From positions 19,612 to 83,611 of the forward strand of contig NZ_QFRK01000035.1 in assembly GCF_003143855.1 (NCBI RefSeq): DNA of 64,000 bases. The letters run 5' to 3'. A program made the translations under genes and the position numbers. This DNA is from Streptomyces sp. NWU339 (GTDB taxonomy: Bacteria; Actinomycetota; Actinomycetes; Streptomycetales; Streptomycetaceae). The notes under the pieces are model-generated. The model worked only from the letters and a program-made list of their open reading frames with translations, was not told the DNA's origin and searched no databases. Shown here in pieces: positions 18,124-25,221 of the stretch. How positions within the stretch are numbered: position 1 is the stretch's first letter; each line of letters begins with the position of its first letter.

Positions 18124-18864
18124 ATGGACACCGAAGCACAGCCGACGGAGCGCGACCGCTCCTCCCACCCGGCCCGACCCGAGGAGACCTCGGAGGCCCC
18201 GGGTCCGGAGGAACGGTCGCGTTCCTCGTTGGTGCCGCGTCTCGTGGACGGGCTCCCCGGAGGGTGGATCACCGCGACCCTGCTGTCGGTGCTGCTGCTC
18301 CTGTTCGCGCTCAGCACGTTCGTGGCACGGCCGTTCCAGATACCCAGCGGATCGATGGAGCCCTCGTTGAGGGCCGGGGACCGCGTTCTCGTACTGAAGT
18401 CGGCATACCGTTTCGGAGCCGGGCCGCAACGTGGCGACGTGGTTGTGTTCGACGGCACCGGGTATTTCGGGGACACCGACTACATCAAGCGCGTTGTCGG
18501 TGTGGGTGGGGACCACGTGGTCTGCTGCGACAGGGAGGGGAGGATCCGGGTGAACGGCCGGTCGGTCGACGAGTCGGGCTTCCTGTTCCCCGGCGAGAGC
18601 GCCTCCACCGTCCCCTTCGACGTGGTCGTGCCCGCGGGACGCCTGTTCGTCCTCGGTGATCACCGCGGCGACTCCAGCGACTCCCGCGACCATCTCGGAT
18701 CGCCCGGCGGCGGCATGATCCCGGTGAGCGCGGTGATCGGCCGCGCCGACTGGATCGTCTCGCCCTTCGACCGCGCCACCCGGCTGCACCGCCCCGACGC
18801 CTACGCGCGCGTGCCGGCACCGGGGACGAACGCGGCGCACCCCGGGGAGGGGGCCCATGGGTAA
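18124..18864 (+). CDS. sipW: Type I signal peptidase SipW
   Basis: A 246-residue membrane protease that removes Sec and Tat signal peptides. There is one N-terminal membrane segment (about 42-62). The catalytic Ser is in PSGSMEPSLRAGDRVLV, the Lys in IKRVVGVGGD, and GDHRGDSSDSR forms the last box. The short C-terminus has no second membrane anchor. First of four tandem paralogues, matching the sipWXYZ order known in Streptomyces lividans and coelicolor. The end overlaps sipX by 8 bases. Confidence 0.93.
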   Translation: MDTEAQPTERDRSSHPARPEETSEAPGPEERSRSSLVPRLVDGLPGGWITATLLSVLLLLFALSTFVARPFQIPSGSMEPSLRAGDRVLVLKSAYRFGAGPQRGDVVVFDGTGYFGDTDYIKRVVGVGGDHVVCCDREGRIRVNGRSVDESGFLFPGESASTVPFDVVVPAGRLFVLGDHRGDSSDSRDHLGSPGGGMIPVSAVIGRADWIVSPFDRATRLHRPDAYARVPAPGTNAAHPGEGAHG

Positions 18865-19951
18865 CCGCGGCAAACCCCGCGGCGTCCCGGTGAGCGCCGC
18901 GGAGAACCTGCTGCCCACCGGCGCTCGCCGCGCGGTCAGCGCGGCCGACGGGCGGAGCCGGGCCGACCGGCGCAAGCTCCAGCGGAAGGTCAAACGGCGG
19001 CGCAGGCGCGGCGCGGTCAAGGAGATACCGCTCCTGATCGGGGTCGCCGTCGTGATAGCGCTGGTGCTGAAGACGTTCCTCGTCCAGGCCTTCGTCATCC
19101 CGTCCGGCTCCATGGAGCAGACGATCCAGGTCGGCGACCGCGTCCTGGTCGACAAACTCACCCCGTGGTTCGGCTCCAAGCCGCAGCGTGGGGACGTCGT
19201 CGTGTTCAAGGACCCCGGCGGCTGGCTGCAGGACGAGCAGACCACTCCCACGAGGGACGACCCGGTCGGCGTCAAGCAGGTCAAGGACGGGCTCACCTTC
19301 ATCGGGCTGCTGCCGTCGGAGAACGAGAAGGACCTCATCAAGCGGGTCGTCGGAGTCGGCGGCGACCAGGTCAAGTGCTGTGACACACAGGGCCGGGTCA
19401 CCGTCAACGGCGTACCCCTGGAGGAGGGCGACTACCTCTACCCGGGCAACGCCCCCTCCACGACGCCGTTCGAGGTCACCGTGCCCGAGGGGCGCCTGTG
19501 GGTGATGGGCGACCACCGGTCCAACTCCGCCGATTCCCGTTCCCACCAGGACACCGACTACGGCGGTACCGTCTCCGAGGAGGAGGTGGTGGGCCGCGCC
19601 ATGGTCATCGCCTGGCCGTTCGCTCACTGGAGCACTCTGGACGAACCAGAAACCTATGCGTCCGTGGCGGACCCGACACGCGGGTCGACCGTTGCCGCCC
19701 CGCTGTCGCATAGGGTTGCCCAGAACCATTCGAACGGAATGCTTCAGCTCCCGAGCCCTGCGGAACTCCCGCTCGTTATGGGAGTGGTGGGCCTGCGCCG
19801 CGCATGGGGCAGGCGGCGGCACAGAGTGAGGAGCTGGCGTGGGGGATGTGGCGGTTGGCGCACGATCCGGAGCCGACGGCGAGGAGCACCGCGATCGGCC
19901 CGCGGAGCCGGAGGTCCCGGCCGGGGACAGCGCCGCGACCTCCGGGAATGA
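18857..19951 (+). CDS. sipX: Type I signal peptidase SipX
   Basis: A 364-residue paralogue with a long basic N-terminus (about 1-55), a membrane segment, catalytic Ser in PSGSMEQT and Lys in IKRVVGVGGD, and GDHRSNSADSR. A second hydrophobic segment is near 293-305 (PAELPLVMGVVGL), followed by an Arg/Gly-rich tail. The start is ATG 18857 after GGGGAGGGGG. The frame runs 113 bases into sipY, which begins at 19839. The last 37 residues are therefore encoded in overlap and may be an unconstrained read-on. Confidence 0.88.
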   Translation: MGNRGKPRGVPVSAAENLLPTGARRAVSAADGRSRADRRKLQRKVKRRRRRGAVKEIPLLIGVAVVIALVLKTFLVQAFVIPSGSMEQTIQVGDRVLVDKLTPWFGSKPQRGDVVVFKDPGGWLQDEQTTPTRDDPVGVKQVKDGLTFIGLLPSENEKDLIKRVVGVGGDQVKCCDTQGRVTVNGVPLEEGDYLYPGNAPSTTPFEVTVPEGRLWVMGDHRSNSADSRSHQDTDYGGTVSEEEVVGRAMVIAWPFAHWSTLDEPETYASVADPTRGSTVAAPLSHRVAQNHSNGMLQLPSPAELPLVMGVVGLRRAWGRRRHRVRSWRGGCGGWRTIRSRRRGAPRSARGAGGPGRGQRRDLRE

Positions 19952-20819
19952 CTCCCCGGCGGTCGAGGAGGGCAGCGTGAGGGACGACCGGACGAGGACC
20001 GGGGACCAGGGGTCGGGCGATTCGCCCCGTCAGGAGAAGAAGCCGCGCTCCTTCTGGAAGGAACTGCCCATCCTGGTCGGTATCGCGCTGGTGCTGGCGC
20101 TGCTGATCAAGACATTCCTGCTGCAGGCGTTCTCGATCCCGTCGGACTCGATGCAGAACACCCTCCAGCAGGGTGACCGCGTCCTGGTCGACAAGCTCAC
20201 CCCCTGGTTCGGTTCCGAGCCCGAGCGCGGCGAGGTCGTGGTCTTCCACGACCCCGACAACTGGCTGGCGGGCGAGCCGACGCCGGAGGCCAACGCGCTG
20301 CAGAAGGTCCTCAGCTGGATCGGCCTGATGCCGTCCGTGGAGGAGAAGGACCTGATCAAGCGGGTCGTCGGGGTCGGCGGAGACGTCGTCGAGTGCAAGG
20401 GCACCGGGCCGCTGACGGTCAACGGCGTCGCCCTGAACGAGGTGTCGTACGTCTATCCCGGCAACACACCGTGCAGCCAGGACGACCAGGGCGGCCAGTT
20501 CAGGGTCGAGGTGCCCGCGGGTCACATCTGGGTCATGGGCGACCACCGGCAGAACTCCCGGGACTCCCGGTACAACCAGGCCGACAAGAACCACGGCATG
20601 GTCCCGGTGCAGGAAGTCGTCGGCCGCGCCGTCGTCATCGGCTGGCCGGTCAACCGCTGGGACTACCTCGAGGTCCCGGACACCTTCGACCAGCCCGCGC
20701 TGAACAACGAGGCGTCGGCCGGGGCGGCCCTGTCGGTGGCGCCCCAGGGGCTCGCGCTGATGGGCGCCGTGCCGCTGGTGCTGTGGCGGCGCAGGGCCGG
20801 TGGTGGCGGCGAGCGCTGA
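19839..20819 (+). CDS. sipY: Type I signal peptidase SipY
   Basis: A 326-residue paralogue with a long acidic, disordered N-terminus (1-75), a membrane segment near 80-100, catalytic Ser in PSDSMQNTL, Lys in IKRVVGVGGD and GDHRQNSRDSR. A second hydrophobic segment near the C-terminus (GLALMGAVPLVLW) is followed by arginines, giving the N- and C-anchored topology reported for Streptomyces SipY, known as the major peptidase in S. lividans. Start GTG 19839 has GAGGAG 5 bases upstream. Confidence 0.9.
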   Translation: MGDVAVGARSGADGEEHRDRPAEPEVPAGDSAATSGNDSPAVEEGSVRDDRTRTGDQGSGDSPRQEKKPRSFWKELPILVGIALVLALLIKTFLLQAFSIPSDSMQNTLQQGDRVLVDKLTPWFGSEPERGEVVVFHDPDNWLAGEPTPEANALQKVLSWIGLMPSVEEKDLIKRVVGVGGDVVECKGTGPLTVNGVALNEVSYVYPGNTPCSQDDQGGQFRVEVPAGHIWVMGDHRQNSRDSRYNQADKNHGMVPVQEVVGRAVVIGWPVNRWDYLEVPDTFDQPALNNEASAGAALSVAPQGLALMGAVPLVLWRRRAGGGGER

Positions 20820-20873
20820 GCGCTGCCGAGGAAGGGCTGACCCGGCTCGGTACCGCCGGGTAGGGTGCCGTCC

Positions 20874-21653
20874 ATGACTGGTCGGAGCACGACGCGTACG
20901 GCTTCGCGGGGTGGCGGCGCGGGCCGGGGCCCGGCGGCTGGCCGGGCCGGGCAGCGACTGTCCTCACTGGCCGTGGCGCTGGGCATGGTGCTCTTCCTCG
21001 GCGGGTTCGCCTGGGGAGCGCTCGTGTACCGGCCGTACACCGTGCCCACCACCTCGATGGCGCCGACGATCAGCGCCGGTGACCGGGTGCTGGCCCAGCG
21101 CATCGACAGCGGTGACGTCCGCCGCGGTGACGTCGTGGTCTTCGAGGACACGAACTGGGCGAACGTACCGGTCCTCAAGCGGGTGGTCGCCGTCGGCGGC
21201 GACACCGTCTCCTGCTGCGAGGACGGTCGGCTGAAGGTCAACGGTACGAAGATCGACGAACCGTATCTCTCCGAGGACGAGGTGACCGGGTTCAGCGGCT
21301 TCCCGGAAGTGACCGTGCCGAAGGGCCGGCTGTTCCTGCTCGGTGACGAGCGCGCCGGTTCCGTGGACTCCGCCTCCCATCTCACCGACGCCGCGAACGG
21401 CACCGTCTCCCGCAAAGCCGTCCAGGCCCGGGTCGACGCCGTGGTCTGGCCGATGGAGGGCATGCTGAGGGCCCCCACCGGCTTCGAGGAGCTCGGCGCC
21501 CTCTCTTCGCCGGGGCCGCTGCGGACGGTCGTCGCCCTGGTGATCGCCGGCGCGGTACTCATCTTCGGCGGCGCCGCGTACGGTCCCCTCGCCGAGCGGG
21601 CCGGGGCCTCCCGGGCGCGGAAGGCGGACGTGGGGGCGTCCGGTGGCCGCTGA
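20874..21653 (+). CDS. sipZ: Type I signal peptidase SipZ
   Basis: A 259-residue member with a first membrane segment near 32-52, catalytic Ser in PTTSMAPTISAGDRVL and Lys in LKRVVAVGGD. The last box is GDERAGSVDSASH, with Glu in place of the usual His. The C-terminal hydrophobic segment is VVALVIAGAVLIFGG. ATG 20874 is preferred because GTAGGG lies about 7 bases upstream; a GTG at 20865 is inside that signal. The end overlaps the NUDIX gene by 11 bases. Confidence 0.9.
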   Translation: MTGRSTTRTASRGGGAGRGPAAGRAGQRLSSLAVALGMVLFLGGFAWGALVYRPYTVPTTSMAPTISAGDRVLAQRIDSGDVRRGDVVVFEDTNWANVPVLKRVVAVGGDTVSCCEDGRLKVNGTKIDEPYLSEDEVTGFSGFPEVTVPKGRLFLLGDERAGSVDSASHLTDAANGTVSRKAVQARVDAVVWPMEGMLRAPTGFEELGALSSPGPLRTVVALVIAGAVLIFGGAAYGPLAERAGASRARKADVGASGGR

Positions 21654-22167
21654 GCCGGCCCGCCTGGCCGAGGACTCCTACGACGGCGGGCTGCGCAGGG
21701 TCGCCCGCGTGGTGCTGCTCGACCCGCGGGACCGCATCCTGCTGCTGCACGGTCATGAACCGGACGACCCGGCCGACGACTGGTGGTTCACACCCGGCGG
21801 CGGAGTGGAGGGCGACGAGACCCGGGAGCAGGCCGCGCTGCGGGAGCTCGCGGAGGAGACGGGTATCACCGAGGTGGAGCTGGGACCCGTGCTGTGGCGG
21901 AGGCAGTGCTCCTTCCCGTTCGCGGGCCGCCGCTGGGACCAGGACGAGTGGTACTACCTCGCCCGCACCACCCGGACGGCCACCAAAGCCACGGCGCTGA
22001 CCGAACTGGAGCAGCGCAGTGTCGCCGGAGCGCGCTGGTGGACGTGCCCGGAACTGGCGCGGGCGCATGAGACGGTGTACCCGACCAGACTCGCCGAACT
22101 GCTGCGCACGCTGCTCGAGGAGGGCCCTCCGGCCGGACCCGTGACCCTCGACACCGAGATCGTCTAG
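21643..22167 (+). CDS. NUDIX hydrolase
   Basis: A 174-residue NUDIX protein. The box starts GGGVEGDET near residue 52 and continues with RELAEETGI, fitting Gx5Ex7REUxEExGU. The nucleotide substrate cannot be told from sequence. The start GTG 21643 overlaps the sipZ stop. This gene follows the signal peptidase cluster in other Streptomyces. Confidence 0.88.
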   Translation: MAAEPARLAEDSYDGGLRRVARVVLLDPRDRILLLHGHEPDDPADDWWFTPGGGVEGDETREQAALRELAEETGITEVELGPVLWRRQCSFPFAGRRWDQDEWYYLARTTRTATKATALTELEQRSVAGARWWTCPELARAHETVYPTRLAELLRTLLEEGPPAGPVTLDTEIV

Positions 22168-22272
22168 CGAAAGGTCCCGGAGCTGTCCGGCAGGGCAGAC
22201 CGGCTTCAGGGAACGGAGGCCCCTGGGACTGGCGCACAATGGTGGGATCGCACGGGTGAAGGGGAACATGCC

Positions 22273-22581
22273 ATGAGCGCCGAGGACCTCGAGAAGTACG
22301 AGACCGAGATGGAGCTCAAGCTCTACCGGGAGTACCGCGACGTCGTCGGTCTGTTCAAATACGTGATCGAGACCGAGCGCCGCTTCTATCTGACCAATGA
22401 CTACGAGATGCAGGTGCACTCGGTCCAGGGCGAGGTGTTCTTCGAGGTTTCCATGGCGGATGCCTGGGTCTGGGACATGTACCGGCCAGCCAGGTTCGTG
22501 AAAAAGGTGCGCGTCCTCACGTTCAAGGACGTGAACATCGAGGAGCTCAACAAGAGCGATCTGGAGCTCCCCGGCGGGTGA
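22273..22581 (+). CDS. DUF2469 family protein
   Basis: A 102-residue protein conserved in Actinobacteria and belonging to DUF2469, with SAEDLEKYETEMELKLYREY at the N-terminus, then ERRFYLTNDYE and FFEVSMADAWVWDMYRP. The function is not known to me. Its place before the YraN and comM genes is conserved in Streptomyces. ATG 22273 is supported by the conserved N-terminus. Confidence 0.92.
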   Translation: MSAEDLEKYETEMELKLYREYRDVVGLFKYVIETERRFYLTNDYEMQVHSVQGEVFFEVSMADAWVWDMYRPARFVKKVRVLTFKDVNIEELNKSDLELPGG

Positions 22582-22602
22582 CAGGAGCCCCCGGCGGGTG
22601 AC
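22563..22602 (+). repeat. About 20-bp imperfect tandem duplication at the DUF2469 stop codon
   Basis: The block with CCGGCGGGTGAC at 22571-22582 recurs at 22591-22602, with GGAGC preceding each. The first copy supplies the stop codon. Confidence 0.8.
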
Positions 22603-22606
22603 GGAG

Positions 22607-22633
22607 TTGTCCACAACCGTCGGGTTGTCCACC
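22607..22633 (+). promoter_or_regulatory. Two DnaA-box-like 9-mers before the YraN gene
   Basis: TTGTCCACA at 22607-22615 matches the Streptomyces DnaA box consensus exactly. TTGTCCACC at 22625-22633 differs by one base. The spacing is 18 bases. They lie between the DUF2469 and YraN genes, far from the replication origin as far as gene content shows. Confidence 0.4.
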
Positions 22634-22689
22634 AAGATCCACTTCGGGCAGCCGACTGCGTGACGGTTGGTGCCGGAGGTGGTGCCGAC

Positions 22690-23061
22690 ATGAACACCCA
22701 GCAGGCACGCAGCGCACTCGGCAGGTACGGCGAGGCGCTGGCCGCGCGGCGGCTGGCGCAGGCCGGAATGACGGTCCTGGAGCGCAACTGGCGCTGCGGC
22801 AGAACCGGCGAGATCGACATCGTGGCCAGGGACGGGGACGTCCTCGTCGTCTGCGAGGTGAAGACCCGCAGGACCGCGTCCTTCCAGCACCCCATGGCGG
22901 CCGTCGACCCGGCCAAGGCGAGCCGCCTGCGGGACCTGGCGCAGCGCTGGCTCCAGGCGCACGGGGGAGCGCCGCCCGGCGGCGTCCGCATCGACCTGAT
23001 CGGCGTCCTGCTGCCGACCCGGGGCGCGCCCCGGGTCGAGCACGTCCGGGGGGTGGCCTGA
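22690..23061 (+). CDS. YraN family (UPF0102) nuclease-fold protein
   Basis: A 123-residue protein with the endonuclease-like fold of YraN/UPF0102. The segment LERNWRCGRTGEIDIVARDGD and the following VCEVKTRRT form the D-(x)n-ExK core. The biological role is not established. ATG 22690 follows GGAGGTGG. The stop is one base before the comM start, as in the usual Streptomyces order DUF2469-YraN-comM-dprA-whiG. Confidence 0.92.
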   Translation: MNTQQARSALGRYGEALAARRLAQAGMTVLERNWRCGRTGEIDIVARDGDVLVVCEVKTRRTASFQHPMAAVDPAKASRLRDLAQRWLQAHGGAPPGGVRIDLIGVLLPTRGAPRVEHVRGVA

Positions 23062-23062
23062 G

Positions 23063-23224
23063 ATGGGGTTCGCCCGTACCTGCTCGGTGGCGCTGGTGGG
23101 CGTCGAGGGCGTGGTCGTGGAGGTCCAGGCCGACCTGGAACCGGGAGTGGCGGCGTTCACCCTGGTGGGGCTGCCGGACAAGAGCCTGACGGAGAGCCGG
23201 GACCGGGTCAGGGCCGCCGTGGTC
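23063..23224 (+). pseudogene. comM: comM (yifB), 5' fragment, interrupted by element 1
   Basis: The first 54 codons of the Mg-chelatase-like ATPase ComM/YifB (GFARTCSVALVGVEG through RDRVRAAVV) end at GTC 23222-23224. The frame then runs into element 1 and stops after 22 foreign residues. ComM is a hexameric helicase that aids branch migration during natural transformation where studied; its role in Streptomyces is unclear. The rest of the gene begins at 44181 in the same frame. Confidence 0.93.
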
Positions 23225-23231
23225 TTCCCTG
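23224..23231 (+). repeat. Element 1 distal terminal inverted repeat
   Basis: CTTCCCTG at 23224-23231 is the exact inverse of CAGGGAAG at 44168-44175. Its first base is also the last base of comM codon 54. Confidence 0.75.
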
Positions 23232-23578
23232 TCAAGTCGAAGTGTTCAGAAGCCCCGCACCCCGGCTGTGGGAAGCCAGAGGTCGTGGGGTGAGTGGCTT
23301 GCTGGTGGTGGTTTGGGTCGCGCATCTTGGCTAGCCATCCCGACGCACTGAAGAGTAGACGCGAAGCGGCCTGTGCCCGCCTGGCGGCCCGTGGGGGCTC
23401 ATGTGCCCCGTGTTGTGGCCTGATGAGCTTATGAGGGTGTGAGGAGGCGCGCTCGGGCGCCGTCGCGGCCGCCCTGGTGACCCGACCAACCGGCTCGCGT
23501 TATCGGTACGCCGCTGACGGCCGAATCGGAGCCGTTGCCGAGCCCCGGTGGAGGCGCCCTGTCCAACGACGATCTCCG
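23228..23578. other. Element 1 left end and leader of the ABC-three-component operon
   Basis: About 350 bases without a supported gene. The frame that continues from comM stops at 23291-23293. A frame on the plus strand opens at 23477 but the sequence up to about 23680 shows no domain, so the true start of the next gene is uncertain. Confidence 0.4.
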
Positions 23579-24751
23579 ATGGTAGAAGTGGGGAGCGGCG
23601 TGTACTTGGGGGAAACGGCGTACCGGGGGGTAGGAGTGGACGCATTACCGCAGGGCGGTGGCCAGAGGAGCGCGGACGGTGTGTCCGTGTCGCAGTATGT
23701 GCCGCCGCCGTCGGTCGTGCCGCACAACCAGTTCGACACCCGGACACCCCTGCAGCAGGTCTTCTACTGGACGCCGGAACAGTGGGAGCAGTTCACCTGC
23801 GAGTGGGTCCGCATGCGCAGGGGCGAGTTCGGCTACCTCGGCGTGGAAGTCCTGGGCGGGACTAACGACCGCGGCGCCGACGTCGTCGCTTTCATGAGCG
23901 AGCAGCGGCTGAACGGTGTCTGGCACTGCTACCAGTGCAAGCACTACACCGACGACCTCACGCTCGACGACGCGCTGCCCGAGATGATCAAACCGTTCGT
24001 GGCGACGCTGGAGACGAGCCGGACGCTCCCCGCCCGGTACATCTTCGTGGCACCTAGGATCCATCCCCGGCTCAAGGACATGGTGCTGACCCCGGCCGCG
24101 CTGAAGGACCGGTTTCTCACGTACCTGGACGGGCGGACCAAGCCGGTCGCAGCGTTGTCCCCACAGACCCGGGCGGCCGCACGGGCGTTGGCGGAGAGCA
24201 CGGACTTCTCGATGTTCTGGACCGTGAACCTGGACGAGGTCCTGGAGGTCTACAGCAAGTCGCCGCTGTTCGCCTCCCGCTTCAACCTGCCGCCCACCGG
24301 CAAGCCCCGCAAACTCCTTCCCCCTCCCGAGCCCCAGGTCAACGAAGCGCGCTACCTCCAGCAACTCCTGGACGTTTACCAGGAGAGGTTCGGCGAGGAC
24401 CTTGCCACCGTGCAGCACGCCTTCGAGCACCCCGATTCGGGAGAGCATCTTGGGCGGCAGCGAGTGGCGTTCTTCGACGCGGAGGCCCTACGCATGTATG
24501 CACGAGAGAGCATCGCGGGGGACACCTACGAGGAGCTACAGGACGACGTGCTGACCAACCTGATCGAGGTGGCCGCCATCGACTACCCCTCGGGGTGGGA
24601 TCGCCTCCAGCAGGTCCTCAAAGCTTCCGGGCAGATGACCCTCACCGGGTCGCCCCTGCTGCACCTGTTCCGCAACAGCCAGCGTCAGGGTATGTGCCAC
24701 CAGCTGGCGAACGTCGACAAGCTGCACTGGTGCAAAGGAGGTTGCCGATGA
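23579..24751 (+). CDS. ABC-three-component system effector with Mrr/PD-(D/E)xK nuclease-like domain
   Basis: A 390-residue protein if ATG 23579 is used. GTG 23636 and GTG 23681 (with AGAGGAG at 23663-23669) are alternatives, and homology begins only near QYVPPPSVVPHN. The N-terminal domain reads FGYLGVEVLGGTNDRGADV, then WHCYQCKHYTDD, matching the D-x(n)-QxK core of Mrr-type restriction nucleases. The C-terminal half is the helical part typical of ABC-three-component effector proteins. It overlaps the next gene (ATGA at 24748) in a three-gene operon. Predicted to cut DNA on activation by the DUF3732 ATPase. If translation starts at or before 23636, the frame includes a rare TTA codon at 23645-23647. 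Confidence 0.75.
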   Translation: MVEVGSGVYLGETAYRGVGVDALPQGGGQRSADGVSVSQYVPPPSVVPHNQFDTRTPLQQVFYWTPEQWEQFTCEWVRMRRGEFGYLGVEVLGGTNDRGADVVAFMSEQRLNGVWHCYQCKHYTDDLTLDDALPEMIKPFVATLETSRTLPARYIFVAPRIHPRLKDMVLTPAALKDRFLTYLDGRTKPVAALSPQTRAAARALAESTDFSMFWTVNLDEVLEVYSKSPLFASRFNLPPTGKPRKLLPPPEPQVNEARYLQQLLDVYQERFGEDLATVQHAFEHPDSGEHLGRQRVAFFDAEALRMYARESIAGDTYEELQDDVLTNLIEVAAIDYPSGWDRLQQVLKASGQMTLTGSPLLHLFRNSQRQGMCHQLANVDKLHWCKGGCR

Positions 24752-25221
24752 ACCCGCTCAACAGTCCGGTCGAAGTGGGGATGCGTACATTGGTCCTGCT
24801 GGCCCGCAGCCATCCTCATCCACTGGACCTCTCCTGGTTGGTAGTCCTGGACCACGCCATGCTGCACAGCAGCCAGTTCGACGGTCCGCCCAGCCTCCAT
24901 CCCCGCCTGCCCGCCCAGCCGGGCGAGCTCGGCATGAAGCGGCAGATGATGCAGGAAGGGCTGGAGGTGCTGCTGCGCGCCGGCCTGGCCACGGTCGAGG
25001 CGACCGAGGGCGGGATCGTCTACCAGGTGACCCCACGCGGCTCGGGGTTCGTCGGCATCCTGGAGGCCCCGTACGTCGGCGAACTGCGTCAGCGCGCGCA
25101 GTGGGCCGTGGAGCAGTTCGCCTCGACCACGGACGCGGTGGCGGCCACACGCGACATCACGACCCGCTGGCACAACGAATTCACCACCGACATGCAGCAC
25201 CTGGGGGTCGGCCGTGGCTGA
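24748..25221 (+). CDS. ABC-three-component system middle component
   Basis: A 157-residue protein with a winged-helix-like C-terminal half (MKRQMMQEGLEVLLRAGLATVE, then GGIVYQVTPRGSGFV). Small proteins of this kind stand between effector and ATPase in ABC-three-component systems. It starts with ATG 24748 after AAAGGAGG (24734-24741), the strongest ribosome binding site in the element, and overlaps both neighbours. The identity rests mainly on position and size. Confidence 0.75.
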   Translation: MNPLNSPVEVGMRTLVLLARSHPHPLDLSWLVVLDHAMLHSSQFDGPPSLHPRLPAQPGELGMKRQMMQEGLEVLLRAGLATVEATEGGIVYQVTPRGSGFVGILEAPYVGELRQRAQWAVEQFASTTDAVAATRDITTRWHNEFTTDMQHLGVGRG

